Assembly (NCBI GenBank): GCA_022605955.1
Contig: JAKCOZ010000058.1
Span: 2,480,001 to 2,544,000 of the forward strand
Length of the DNA stretch: 64,000 nucleotides
From: Rallus limicola
Lineage: Eukaryota; Chordata; Aves; Gruiformes; Rallidae
Direction: 5' to 3'
The notes beneath the pieces were generated by a model. The model was not told the DNA's origin. It ran no database searches and was given only the letters and a program-made list of their open reading frames with translations. The stretch's first letter is position 1, and each line of letters opens with the position of its first letter. The position numbers and the translations under genes are program-made. Below are positions 12,001 to 26,400 of this stretch, one piece after another.

Positions 12001-14338
12001 GGGGGCCTTCACACAGCACTGCTGCCAGGGGCTGCACCAAACGCTGCTCTGCCAGCCCCCAAACTCCCTGTGAGGAGGCCTCCCAGGCTCACCCTGTGAG
12101 GAGGCAGCGAATACCCTGCCACCTGGTAATGAACCGACAACAACTTTGCGATGCACCGAGTGCTCTCAGAGGCCAGAGGCTTTGGTTTCCCCATCCCATG
12201 GGACTCTGCTGGTGCAACCCCACCTCCTCCTGGCCATCCTGGCAGCACCAGGGTTGTGCAAAGCTACTCCATGCATAGCCTCCAGCGGAGAACCTGCACT
12301 GGGGACCTGCAGAAACAGGTCAGCAAGTTCATGCCCATGAAAGTCTTGTGAAAAGACCAGGGTTGCTAACGCAGCAATATAACAAACCTGCCCTCAGCTC
12401 CAGAAAGCAAGGTAGGCTGCTTGGGCTTGGGGGCGGGGGGAGAAGGGAAAATCTACCAGCAAAAGACTTGCTTGTTTTGCTTGGAAAGCTGGTTTAAAGA
12501 CACACAGAAATGTGTGTCATCACCTTCTGCTCCCAATGGTCTCCCCGTCCCACCTCTGCCCAGATGTTGGCTCTGGCCAGTCTCCTTGGCCAGCAAAGAC
12601 CAGTGCCTCCCATGTCCAGCCTTGCCATGGCTCTGGCAGGTCCACAAGCCCTGGCAGGGCAAATATCTGCACCAGTCTGGATTTCCTCTGAGCTCCAAAT
12701 GTAGTTGGAGTCATGTTCATCATCTATCAGTAATCTGACCACCAGTAGTGGCTAAACACTGAGCTTTTGAATAAAGCCAGTGGAGCCACCAACACCTAGT
12801 TGTCCCATCACACTGAGCAAATTTGGAGCTTGACAAGATGTCATGGCCAGAATCAACTAAACCCAGGTGCCATAATTTCTGTGGCAGTTTTCTACTGCTA
12901 GAGGGACAAACCGATGACCTACCCTGTTGTCCAAAGCCAAAGGCAGTGGCACCAAGCACGATCCCACCACTGCTCTCTCTGAACTGGTACAAACCCTGGT
13001 GGAAGCAGCAGAAGTGCTGTTACTGCAGTGGCTGTTCGGTCCAATGTGCTCTGCAGCCATTTGTTTTGGAAAAATCCTTGGTGCTTGGTGGTGCTGCGTT
13101 TTTCTAATGGCAGACAATGAAAGTCACACCCAGCCATGTGGCCAGCTGTGAAGGATACTGCTCATTTCATATAAAACAGAGAAAATATATTAACTATTTG
13201 ATTATTATAAGTTAAATAAATAAAGTTCAAAAATAAAAGCCCCATTTCTGAAGAGAATTTGTTTTCCCACTTCAGTATTTAAAAATATAGATTTATGACT
13301 GATTTATGATAGGTCATTTTCTGTATCTTTTGGGGGAGGGGGTGAGAACACTTTGAAAAAGTGTTTTGTCAGCATTATCACCATGATAAGTAGGCTCTGT
13401 CCCTGCACACACATGAAAAAGCCTCCTTAGTACCTTTCAAACCTATGAAATCTTCCCTAACCTCTGTGTGGCTTTACTTTTCCTCCTATATTGATCAGAT
13501 TGGTTTGGGGTTCTTTTACTGGGGACTGGACAGGAGGACAAGCAGTCCTAGAGTTTCCCATTGCCTTTGGATGCTTTCGGTCTTTTCAGAGCAATGATTA
13601 TTTGGTCTGGAGGAAAGGGGCAAAGGGTAAATCCATATGATATTTGACTATACTGACATTATGAACCTGAATTATTACAAAATAACTATCATCTTATTAG
13701 TAAAATATTCAGCTGAGGTTTTCCTGCAAAGGATCATTTGTCCTACTTGTAGAATCATCCTTCTAGGGTGATATTCAGACACTGTTTTCCCTTTCTTTAG
13801 AATAATTTTCAAGTCACATTTAGAGCTGTAAAAGTGGCCATCATTTCATCAGCATTAACCTTCTGAAACCTATTTATGTGACCATTATGGCCTTCTTTCC
13901 TGGCTCAGAACGACCTGGCAGCACTTGCAATGTAGCTCATCAGTGGTACTTTATGTGAATAAGCTGAGCCTGTGTTGAGTAACAGGAGGTGGTAACATCA
14001 CCCTGCTGCAAAAGACAGCACTCATCCATTGTCTCCATGGTTTCCCCATGATAACCAAGATATTGAAGGTAAGTGTCCCACCCGCACTCCCAGCGTGATT
14101 AAAATGGGTTCTGCCTAAATATTACTCTTGATTAAAAGAAGGTTTTCACTCATTGTCCATCATGTCCCACAGGAGCCAAGTGTCTCCTGTAACTTTGGTC
14201 AAACATAAGCATGCATTCAAAATTTGCTTTCTGTAATTCTGAGTCCTATCAAAGTTTCTTCAGCACCACCTCAAGAAATAGGCTTCCACCATACTCTTCT
14301 TCAAGGGGCATGAGTTTCTTTCCACTAGTAACTGAATG
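9071..14338 (-). other. TMTC1: Putative TMTC1 3' UTR and downstream sequence
   Basis: The stretch follows the TMTC1 stop codon on the minus strand. It is AT-rich and rich in homopolymer runs (for example near 9660 and 10011-10040), with no recognisable repeat over several kb, as often seen in long vertebrate 3' UTRs. No coding exon could be supported. The extent of the UTR is inferred. Confidence 0.35.
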
Positions 14339-14479
14339 CTATGTTTGTTCTTTCTCCTGGACTTCCTGAAACCGTTTCTCCAAGCGATCCAGCTTGGCCA
14401 GATTCTCCTTCAGCAGCTTGCTGTTTGGAACCAGTTGTAATGCTTTCTCATAGTAGCCACGGGCCGTGATGTAGCTCCC
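14339..14479 (-). CDS. TMTC1: TMTC1 terminal coding exon (residues 419-464 of the visible part, stop TAG)
   Basis: The acceptor TTCTCTGTAG is followed by 46 codons and TAG at 14339-14341. The exon completes the last TPR (GSYITARGYYEKALQLVPNS) and adds a highly charged helical tail, KLLKENLAKLDRLEKRFQEV then QEKEQT. This tail is the characteristic TMTC1 C-terminus. The entering phase is 0, agreeing with the previous exon, which ends after a full Lys codon. Confidence 0.95.
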   Translation of the reverse strand, partial: GSYITARGYYEKALQLVPNSKLLKENLAKLDRLEKRFQEVQEKEQT

Positions 14480-17400
14480 CTACAGAGAAAATGAGTGACA
14501 GATCACATTTGCATTCCCTCACACAGAAAGTTCATTCTTGGGAATGGTGAAGACTGTACTACAAAGGAAAAAGACTATAAAACTTGATATTGTTAGGTAA
14601 CCAGAATAATATATCTTCATTATGAAATGGATCACCAAGTGCCATTAGCCTGCATTTGATCAAACACACATGGCAAGAAGCAGACACACATTCTTCCCTT
14701 ATGTCATACCAGAAGAGTTAATTTTACTCAGCAGCAGGATAGCTTGAGGATATCACACAATGTGACTCCTTAGGACCCAAATCATAATAATATGCTAAAG
14801 TGTTCAAGAAGATAAGCAACGACAGGACAGGCTATTTCCATAATTTCATGCCAGTGTTCTGCATTACACATCTTTATTAAATTAATTAGGTAGAGAGGAA
14901 TTTTAGAAGTCAACTCACGGTGACATTTTTCTAAGGCAGGTTAACAATCGAAGCAGGAAAACTTTAGAGATGGGCAATTTGTTCCTTGCAGCCTGTCCTC
15001 TTAATATATTATATTTACATTAGTTCATATGTATTCCCAAGCAACCTGGTTGGGAAATTCCATTTGGGGTGGGCAGACTTTCCTCTTCTTTTGGATAAAA
15101 TGCACTGGGGACACTCCTTGTTTGCGAACATGCAGCTCTTGGCAGTCCAAAACAAATTTAGCTTTCTGCCCTAAGTAAGTGGTCTCTGTGGTTGACAGCC
15201 TAAGGAAGAGCAAAATCGTCATACCTTGATGTGCTCAATGCCTCCCATATTCATCCAGGCCTGGGCTTGTTCTGGGTTGAGCTCCACAGCCCGTTTATAG
15301 CTCTACATAAATATGAAACATTTTTAGTTTAAGAGACTGAGTCTTCAAAAAAAAAAAAAAAAAGCAGCATGCATTGCTGGAGGGGAAAGACAAATAAGTT
15401 CCCTCTGCCTCTGAATCCACTTAAACTGTAATTTCTAATTCTTCTCAGATACAATGCACAAGCTGAATTTCAGTTTCTTTACAGATTAACTGCTGAGCTC
15501 ATCTCACAGGTCTTCCCTGCCCATGGTGCCACATGAGGAGTCACACCAACCCCTGTACCACCAGACTCCTACAGTTCAGGGTCACTGTCCCGGCCAGGTG
15601 GCTGCCACCCACAAGCCATATGATGCTCCAGTGCTGTCCTTCTCCACTGCTTCTGCAGTGTGAATGGGAGCAGAAACAAGACAAGGACCTTCTGAACTCT
15701 GTCAAACAGCACCTAATTTATGGTGTCACAGCAGGAAAGGACTCAGATTTAGACATCTCTGTGGATACTGAGAATATCTTTATATTGAATATTGATGATA
15801 TCATGTCCTATTATTTAACACTAATATGACTTCTGAGCTATTGAGCTTCTTGTTCCACAGGATAAGCCAATCTCTCAGCTATTGGGCAATAATATAACAA
15901 CATGGTGCGTTCTCACAGGTCCTCAAGGTTTGAGCTGAACCACCTGGAGTTGACCATCACCAGGCAAGAGGGGTTGGATGGACCAAGGGTTTGGGCACCA
16001 GTGAATAGTAGATGTAGTGAGCTAACACTATCTTTTAACACAGAAAACTATCCACAGGACTGAGAGCAATCATACCTCAAAAGCCTTGTCAAGGAGATTC
16101 TGTTCTCTTAGCTGGTTTCCTTTAGTGAAAAAGAGCTCTGATATGACTTTTGGATCCTTTGGGTTTAGCTGAAGAGCTTTTTCTATAGCTTCAAGTGCCT
16201 GCAAAAAAAGCAAGAGGGCATTGTGCTACTGTGTTCTGCGCCTTTCCACTTCTCATGCTCTCCTCAGCACAAGACATCTTCCCTCCCAGCATAAAAGACA
16301 TCTTCCTCCTTCCCTTGTTTTCCCCACACCTTTAACACATGTAGAAATGGATTTTTTACATGTCTGGGACTGATGGGCAGTGGGGCTGACAGCAGCAAGA
16401 GCAGTAAGTGGTAAGAAAACCACACTGCTTAGCTTCATTCCCAGTACTCAGATAAACAGGTTTTAGTGAAAAAATACAGCAACTGAAAATTCATTACAGC
16501 ATGTGACATGTCTCTGTAAAGACAGGGTGTAAAATTCAACCTGAACTGAGTGTGAGCCCTCAGGACAAGGGTACCCTGTGGCCACAGTACCTTGGAATAG
16601 TGCTCCTGCTTGCTGTAGATGGCTGACAGAAGGCGGTAACACTCCAGACACTCCACATCCTCGTTGAGTATATGGTTTGTAATCTTTTCGGCTTCTTTTG
16701 TCCGCCCCATCATTGCTAAAACTTGAGCCTATGGAGCCATGTTGTAAAGAGTTATGATCTTAAAAAAAACTCATCCCTCTTTAATCCATGATGCTGCAGA
16801 GCTGGTGCTGGGCTCCTGCTTCTCCTGCTGGTGGTGCTAAGAGACACTTTGCGGAAAGGCAGAAGGACTAACCCTGCCTAGCAAGCAAGGGGGAGGTCAG
16901 ATTTTCCCTATGTTGAGTCCTGTACATCTGAAAGGGGAATGGCCAAGACTTAGGTCTGAGGTTGGGATGGGTGAGGAGGAACAAGGAGGTTGGCATGGAT
17001 GCGAAGGAATCAAGGAGGACAGGATAGATGGTTGCTGGATAGTTGGCATGGAGGTAAAACCGAGCTCTGAGCCTTGCAAAATTCCCACTGACACAGCCAT
17101 CCCGCTCCAGTGTTGTGTCCCTGCCCTAGCCGAGCTCGCCCCACACTCACCAGCGCCAGTCGGATCTCTTTGTTTGAAGGCTGCAGTGATGCTGCTTCTC
17201 TGTAAACGTGCAACGCTTCCTCATACCGCCCCGTGTTGTAATACAGAGCCCCCAGTGGGGACAGGATTTCAGCCTTACGGGATACCTTCAGTGCCCTGGA
17301 ATTTGGGAAGAAGAGATGCTTCCAGGTGGTGTGAGGATCAAAGCTGAAGACTGAGGTGTGGCTTGTGCTGGGACAGAGCAGTGAAGCTCTGCACTCTGCA

Positions 17401-20400
17401 TGGTATGTTCATCCCACTCTGGAGAGCACAAATTTAATGTCCCAGGGAGGGATGAATGTGCCTGCAGCAGCAAACCCTGAGAAGGACAGAGTGCCACCTC
17501 CAAAGTGCATGTGAGCAGCAGCAGGGATAGGGATGGCTGATGGTGACAGAGCCCAGGGAGTCTGAGCACAAATCAGGATGCTAAAGAGGACACACACACA
17601 AAAGAAGACCGTTCACCCTGCTACACACCAGGAGTTCAGAGCCTGCCTACTGCCAAGGGCTTGGCAAGTTCCTGATGGTGCCAAGGTTTTGGTGCTGAGC
17701 TGTGCAGCAATTGTGGCTGTTAATGGCAATAACAACTTGCCCGTCCCACCAAGAAACCTCTGGTTTTGTTGCTATAGCATCCTCCAGCCAAAAGCAGCAG
17801 TGTGTCCATCCTAGGGGCTTGGGAAGTCAACACCTCCTGAGTCTGTGCTGCCTCTCCAGCCATCCCCCAAAAAGAGCCAAATAAGCAAAGGTAAATCTAG
17901 TTTCAAAAAGATGGAGAAGAAATGGGGGAAAACCCATACATGCACTGACAGTCACCTATCAGAGGTGCCTTAGAGAAACAAGCTGTACAGAGGGAGAAAG
18001 GCAACCACTGTGTCCCATCCCAAATTCTTACCGTTTGTACCACACTTCGGCCTCTTTGTTCTGCCCCAAGGACCGGTGAAGCCTGCCCAGGTTCACCATG
18101 GCCACATGGTGATCGGGGCTCAGGCGGATGGCCTGCCTGTAGTGGGACACAGCTTGCTCGGGAGCCCCTGGAGAGGAGAACCACCATTAAAAACTGCTGC
18201 CTCAGAATAATCCTGTCACAAACTCAGCACGCAGTAATGGCCTAGGTGTTCTTTCAGCTATTGCTCTGTGTGTGGGAATCATTTTAAGGCAGAAATCCTG
18301 CCTCAGCCTTTCTAAAGATAAAAAGCTGCTGTCCAGATTAAGATTTAAGCTGCAGTATTCAGAGATAATTCTGATAAATAGTTGTTTTTTGCAAGTCAAG
18401 GGTATTTCACCAGAAGCATACTGCCGACTAAAAGCGCCCTCCCATCGTGCTGCATGGGGAATGCCCCCCACCATGCTAAGGACAGAGCCCACCCCAGAGA
18501 GGGGGCTGGGGTGTGTGTCCCACCCTCCTGCAAGAGCATCCTTCCATCCTGGCCCACCAGAGCTGCAAATACTTTCCTCTCTTCCCGGAGACTATTCCCC
18601 CCACCTCTGTTGCTCAGCCTCACTGCGTTGCTCAGCCAGGACTAGCAGTAGCTGCCATTGACCAGGGCAATAAATGCCAGAGCCGAGGTGTCCTGGAGCC
18701 TCTTTTGGAGCACGCAGCCACCACCTCTGTGTTGCAGAGAAGCCATTGGGTGGCACTGCTTTGCTGTGTGAAAACTACCAGCGCAAGGTCCTGCAGTCCA
18801 TGACATCACCAGGCACCACAACAGAACACCACCATGCAAAGAAAGGCACCACACTGCTACCCCAAAACCTTAACCTTCTATTTCTAACGGTGTATTTTTA
18901 TTTAACTAAATAACAGAGTTCCTCAAGAAGCATCTTGCAGTGCTTTCCTCAGGTGGCCTGCCCACTAAATAAATTAATGGGGCACAGTATAGAGTTCTAG
19001 CATTTCAGCAATCTTTAACCCTAGTGCTTGTTTAGCTGGTTAGCACATGCTAGACCAAATAATCTCCTGATGAAAACTGATACTCTCAGACCTTTGTCCA
19101 CCAACAAAGCCTTTGAGTGTTGGCATTTTTCTTTAAGCCAAATGACTTCACAGTGTATTTAATCCCATTTGTAGCTGGAAGGCAGAACTTGAAAACAGCC
19201 TGTGCATGGTAGGGCACTAAAGATATGCTGCTGTGGGAATTTTATTTTTCAATGCTTTTCAGATCTAGCTTGGTTTTCCTGAGACTATGCAAGGCAAAAG
19301 TAACACTGACAGTTCTCAGTGTTTCCTTTACAGGAGAGAGGGGACACGTCTGTAGGAAGATTTAGAAGCACTTAAGGTTCCTCCAAGGCCAATGACATAT
19401 CTTTCAGGATAGGACTTTTTTCAAAACAATCAGTAGCAGCCTTGGTCTTCTCCCACCGCTGAGTGCACAGATTGTTTTGAAAATCAGATCTACAGAATAT
19501 CCTGGGGAAGAGCTGGGTGTGCACCTCAGTCTGTAAAGTCAGCCAGTGCATCCCCTGCTCAACAGAACACTCTAATGAGCATCATTAAGTGATGCTGACA
19601 CCCTGAGTCTCTAAAACCATCGCAGAGCTGTCTAGAGCAATGGCTTCCCAGAGCTGACACTTGCTGGAGGCTTGTTGCCCATAATCCTGCAAGTTAATTG
19701 CAGTGATGCTTCACAGCATCTCCCTATGCCCACCTGCGACAGGCTTGTTACCAGCCACTTCCATCACACCTCATCATGTCTCTGGGAGGGTTATTTACAC
19801 ATCATGTCTCAAGTATCAGAAGTCAGTGAGGGTTTTTTCCTGTTGAGTATAAGTAAGTAAACCAGGAAGAGGTAGTTTACTGACTTTGGCAGAACACACA
19901 AGTGCAATAAAATAGGAAGAGCATTGCACTGCGTTTGAACCATGATTTTTGGCAGGAATAGGGTAGTTCACCTGGGTCAGGAAACAAAGATGAGTATAAT
20001 GTCAGAGTGAAATTACTGATGAATTTTTATTATTTGCAAGCTTGAATTTTTGCAGGGCACAAATTCAGAATCTCAACCTCTGTTGCTATCTCCACCATGC
20101 CTTTTTTGATTACAAATACTCATTTTGGTTTCCTATCTATTTCACACTGGTACTTCAGAAGAGTGATGGCTCAAAGGTAGGACAGCCAGCTGCAGACTGA
20201 CGGACACCATTGTCCTTTCTTTCCAAGTACCATTGGAGCCAGGCACAGTACAAAAGGGCAGAATAGGTAGCAACCACACACTTTAAGCCTGTATCACTGG
20301 GTCTCAGCTCCATTTTGGAGGGACTGGAGTGAGACAGTTGTTTGGTTTCACCAGTCATGTGTCAAACTTGGCCTCGCTTATAAAGCTGTCTATAAAAGGC

Positions 20401-23400
20401 AGCAATTACAGTGGCATTTTTCTTCTTGTTATGTTTAAGTGCCTGAGTCCAGGGAAGTTGGATGGGAAACAGCCCCAGACAAGAAAGGCTTTGGATGCCA
20501 TTACGGAGCTCTTGAGAAATCAGCTCACCCCATAGGATCTTAGGTTTGTTTTCACAGATGACAGTGGTTTAAAAGCCATGTTTGTTTTTATAGTGGTAGC
20601 ACTTGACTTTTACAGTCAACGAGCTGCTTTGTCACTAAGTAGAGATGCAAGTGCTCCAAAGACCACAATCATCCACTGGTGTGCCTGGGATTTGGTTTGA
20701 TGTGGCCACACTTTCCTGCAGAAATGACACTATTGTCAGGGTGCTGCTCAGCTCCAATAGAAGAGGACAGCTCCCTGTGCAAAGGCAGAGAAACACTGAA
20801 GGAAACAGACGGGCTGAATGCTACTGCCGCACAGTGACTGCACTGACTACAAATTCTAGTATACTGTGCCATCCCAGCAGCATGGGGATGTTTATTTCCT
20901 AGGTACAGTGGAGACACATCCATTGCTTTGGAAGCTTTGGCACCCGTTTAGATGTGTACTGCTGCACAAAACAAATCAAAGCAAATAAGGCAGCAAATAA
21001 GGCAAAGAGGGAAAATCCCTTGCTCCTCCTTACTTACCAGTATCAACCAAAAAAACACCGTAGTTGTTATGCAGATCAGAGCTCTCTGGACAATTCTCTA
21101 TGCCAGTCTTATAGACTTCCTCTGCTTCCTTAAGCCGTTCCTTAAAAGAGAGGGAGATTTTTAGCCATGAAAGAAAGGGCATCAGCAGCACTGCAACTCC
21201 CTTGCTGCAGAGGGAGCTCATGGGCCCAGTGCACCCCACCTTCTACAAGTCCACAGTTTTACCCCACTGCATGGATGTGATATAGCTGCCATCTGGTATC
21301 CCAGAGGAAAAAAAAAAATCAGACAGATTTTCCCTATATGCATTTGCAATTGGAGCTACCTGTGAAACAAAAATAAGAACTGGAAAAGATGCCTGCTGTG
21401 CAAGCAGCAAGCCCCAGCTGGGCACGCACCCAGCCAAGAAACGCACAGCGATGGGGAGTTGTGTTGGTGCTGCTAAGAAATATCTATCATCTGGCAGCTG
21501 ATATATTTTAATTTATTTGTTTAATGAGCATCTTTCTGGGTAACTTTTTCCCTCTGGAGCTCCACTGTTCATTTTCTAAGCTGCAGGGAACAAAAGCTTG
21601 GTGTGTGTGATGGCTGGAGGACAGCGAGCTCATGCAGGGGGATGAGGGATGCTGGAGGAGGTTGGGGGGCAATGAAAGAGTGAAGAAAAATCTGACAGAT
21701 TCAGATTAAAACCAGGTGTCATCAACGCATGAGATGCAGCTCACTAGGATCTACGACATATGCCACCATACTGAGTCCCAGATACACCGAGCCCTTTACA
21801 TTTTGCCTAGATTTCATGGAGGCTTGTTGGTGCTAAGCATTTCTGAAAAATACCGGTCTTTTCTTCAGGATCATCCTGCCTATGGAAAGCATCCCAATGG
21901 CTGGGCTCTGCCTAGCCTGAGCCTGGTCCTGAAACACAAATAAGGCGCCTCACTTGGATCAAACAGCAACTTAATAAGGTTTCCAATTCCCCTCTAGTCA
22001 CCCAGTATGTGGCCACTGCATGCATGCTCACTAGCACCAGTTATCATGGTCTTCCTAACCTCAAAGCCTTTCTGTTTGGTTTATGGACACAGATCTATGG
22101 AAGGAGGCTGTGCACAGCACAGTGAAGAGGGGTGTCAGGCAAGCCCCCAGCACCAAAGAATCCCTAATGCAACAAACCCCATGGTTTCCTGACCATGCTC
22201 CCAAGTGAAATCAGCTGCTTGTGTCTCTGCCTAGGAAAGTCTGGAGCCAGCAAGGCAGAATTCCTGCTTGGGAGCTAAACCCATGTTGAAATGAGAGCTG
22301 GGTCCATTCTCAGCCATGGACTCTCCTTAAATCCTGTAAATCCCAAAGCCTATCGGGCTTTCTCTGGATTTAAAGGGTGCACCTGATGGCATCTTTTGCT
22401 CTGTGTGGACTCCTTTCTCACCTCCTATTTCAGAGTTGGAGATCTGGAATTAATCGCACTGGAAGAGTATGACTTGATGAAAGCACACAGTTTGCCACAG
22501 TTAAGTGCTTTCATGTTTACATGATAAAGGTCAGCCAGCAGATAAGATGGTATGTAATAAAATGCAGAAACACATTTTTTTAAAGTGCCTAAGTTTGGAC
22601 ATTTTGGGCATATTTATGTGAATTTGACATCATTATCCTGAGGGGTCAGGAAAACTGTAGCCATTGTCAGACTTGGCTAAAATGAAGAGCAACTTCTTGA
22701 GAAAGAATCTGAGTCACCAATACATACAAGTATATTCTCTAAGATTTCTCTACTAGTCTCTTTCCCTCTGATTTTATTTTTCCATAAAGGGATGTGTGCA
22801 TGTCTGTCAGTTTTCTGCATTTTATTTACTGACCATAAACACAATCCTTACAAGTAAGGAAGGGCTGTGTTAAACTGGATTAGCAGTGTCCCAAGTCAAA
22901 ACATTCATGCTCACTGATACTGAGCAGGTTTAGCATTTTTGTCATGGCTGTGTGGCCTTTTTGGTACCTGACATCCTGACCCTGCATGCCTCGGGTTCAG
23001 TGCAGAGCCTGGGATGATTTCTCTACCAAAGTGTTTGCACCAAGCGCCATCAGAAACTGGGAAGGGCAAACCCAGCTTTTTGAGCCACAGCTTTCTCCCT
23101 CACAACCTCTCCTCTTCTTGGGAGAAACGCTGTAAGTTCATCAAGTTCTCATTAACACTTAAAATGCCACTCCCAGATCTTCATGAAACATTCAACAAGC
23201 TCACAAAATTCAGAAGATTGGCTTAAAAAATGTATGAGATCTTCATGATATTAAAATAATTATGCATGCAATGATCTCTAAGGTGAACTCCAGGGTTTTG
23301 AAGTCTAGGGTTTTTTTATAGCTCAGTTTCTCTGGTTATGCCCAAGTAAGCTCTTCTCTGCAGCTAAGAGGCTTAAAAAGTTTCTTTTTCTTAGTGTAGG

Positions 23401-26400
23401 CTGATATCATTACACACAGATGCACAAAAAAAAAATTACCCTGAATCCAGAAACAGGGCTTGAAAAGAAGCATCAAGTATCATGAGATGGCTGATGAAAC
23501 TGCAAGAGCTGGGAAGAAGATGCTGCTCAAGTGCTCTGGAGTTAATCCTGGGGAAGCAGCTACAGGAGTGGTGTGGAAATGGCAAAAAATCTTGTTTGAT
23601 TTCTCCTATCACAGAAAACAATACCCTGTGACTGAGTTATGATATCAAGCAAAAAGAGCAGTAAGGGCAAGCATTTAGTAAAGGTAGAAGTAAGCCACTC
23701 TTTCATACAATGTGGTGGGGCTTTTTCCCACATCAGCTCTGGCTTCAGAGTCAACTATCAAGAAAAGAAAAGGGTGATTACACTGAGTTACCAGCTATGT
23801 TACTGGCACATGAGACATTCCTCTCTAGCATTTTTTACAGTTGTTGGAAGAAAGGACCCATAAGCCCTATTTTGGATTTATTGTCTTCATGAATGAGGGG
23901 GAACATGCCATGCAGGACCAACCAAGGCAATCCTGGCACTATTTCACTGACCCACATTCACCCCTTCTTAGCCTCAGTGCAAAGCTGGGGGAGCAGGAGT
24001 TTGTCATGGGCACGGTCACTTCCTCTGAGTTTATTCTGATGTGCCACTTCTGGCTCATTCTGTCACATCCCAGTGAAAGGGAGCCAGTGTGTGCTCCCTT
24101 CCTCAAAGCTCCACAGCGATGCTGTCCATGCAGCCCAGTGCATACTGCCTGGCATCACAGATACCCCTACAGCTCTGAGACAGGCTCTGGGCCACAAGGA
24201 GACAGAAAAACAGGTTTGTAGCTTTTAGCCATTTGGGACACAGAGGAAAAGCCCAAACTGAAAAATTAGGTCACTTCACCATCCTTTGGGCTGAAGATGC
24301 CAAAACTTCTGCCTGTACACCTCTAGGAAGTGCACAGAGTTAGGGTGTGATTCTGTAGCCTGGAGCCACAGGCAGCAGCATGTGTTTGTAGGACAGACCC
24401 TGCTGTGGTGACAAGAGCTGCACAACCAGGTAGTCATCTGCTGTGGCTGAACATGAGAAGGTGTTAAAAGCCTGCAGGAAATTGCTATTTTCTGAGGAAA
24501 TATTTAACTCTTTTTCCCACCCCTTACTCAGGTCACAAGGATGAACAATCTATATGTAAAAGTAGATAAATTATTGCTGGACTTACTAATGGCATTTGCT
24601 TTGGGCAGAAGGCCTCAGGACTCTAAACTGGTGTTATTGCTCTGTTGACCTTATAATCGATGGTTCTAATTAATAATTTCATTTAGCATTAAAACCAGGT
24701 ATTACTGCAGAGGACTCATTTCCCATACTTGCAGGAGACTCTTCATTGATGGGCTTATTCAAAACACAGAGTTCCCATTCAATACAGTTCTTCTCTTAAT
24801 TCAAACATTATTTTTCTATGTGTCTGCAGCTGATACTAACAATATTAAAATATTTTAAAATCACTTAAAAGGGAAAATAAAATAGCACATCTTTCAGTAA
24901 CCTACATGTATCATTGGTGAATTTTGCAGTCTGTCTGCATTATTAAAGAAGTTTAAACCAGAACAAAACCTTTGCTTATACTTTTGCTGAAATGTATCCA
25001 CTCCCCTTACAGAGAAAAGATTTTACTAACCAGATTAATGGAAAACAGTGAAAAATTAAGCTCCTTATTTCTATTTGGCAACCTTTTACACAAGCGTTAG
25101 CACTCTGCGCAATGGAACAGTGAGATGTGAAATTTATGGAAGAAAAAAAACCAGTTTTCAGAAGGTTGCAGCTCTGCAGTTAGAAGGACCTCACCATCCA
25201 CCCTCACAGACTCAGGTCACAGTTGTGGTCACAGTCCATGTGAGCAAAGCCTGAAGCACGGCATCCCTCATCTGCTGCTGCAGGCATGGAGAAAAGCGGG
25301 GCTTGGTGGTCCTGGTGTGGGTACTCACGCTTCAGGGCTTCTTCTGAACTTAAACATTTTGTACCTCAAATTCCCTTTTCCTCTGTGGGGACAACATTTC
25401 ACCTCACAGGGATTGTGTAGAAATAAATAACCTAGCTGCAGAGAGTATGGAGAGCCCCGAGTAATGAGCATGAGTAACAAGCCTGAGTGGAAATGAATAA
25501 TCCTGCCTCCAGAGCCAGCCTGGGCCACGCGCATTAAGCAAGGCCTGGGGACACACAGTGAACAACAAGGCTAAATAAAATTGCTAAATAAAACAGCTGC
25601 TCATTAAGAGCAACACAAAGCTAGCAAGCCTTCCCCACCCCCTGCATGTGATCAGCTACCACGGTAATAAGGGCCATATCTTGATGTGCATATGCAAGGG
25701 GCAGAATTCAGGCTGCAGAGGCCACCTGGTTTCTGACATTTCCTAGCTCTGGAGTGATTTATTATGAAATCTCAAGGTAATCTGCGTAGGGGGGTGTGTG
25801 TCTGAGGGGGAAAGGCTCACTTATGCTGTTGTCACAACATTCAAGGTGAGATAGATTAAGACTGCCATAGACGTGGGGAGCTGCAGAGAGGATATTTACT
25901 CACAACTTTAACAGTAATTTAATTCAGAACCAGATCATGTGGGTGTAATTACTCACTGCAAACGAATTGCCTCCTATCCTGAAAAAGTCATGTCTAAAGA
26001 AGCCCAAGAGCTTGCTGCAGACAGCCGCAGACCCACGCCTGCCACTGCATGTGTGAGGCAAGGGTGCTCCCAAGAACTGCAATGCACTGGAGGTCCTGCA
26101 GCTGCTGCAGCAGCGCATCCACACGCAGAAGGCAGGAGAGCTCAAGTGACTGACTGCCTGTTACCTGTTCAGCTAGCAGCGAGGCCAAGCTTGAGTAAGC
26201 ATCTGCGAACTCTGGACCGTACTTAATGGAGTCCTGCAGTAAGATTACAGCTTCTTCCTTCTTCCCTTGGGACCTGCAGCCAGGGAAGGAAGGGAAAATA
26301 AGAAAGAAGAGTTCCTGTAAGCTCATGTTTATGTCAGCCTACTGATTAAGCTATGCTAAAGAGACATGAAAGTCCCTTGCTTGACCTTTCCAGCGGAGAC

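Noticed and set aside
16910..17347. Open frame of 145 codons on the plus strand
   Set aside because: It runs antisense across the TMTC1 exon at 17151-17295 and reflects that exon's coding constraint.
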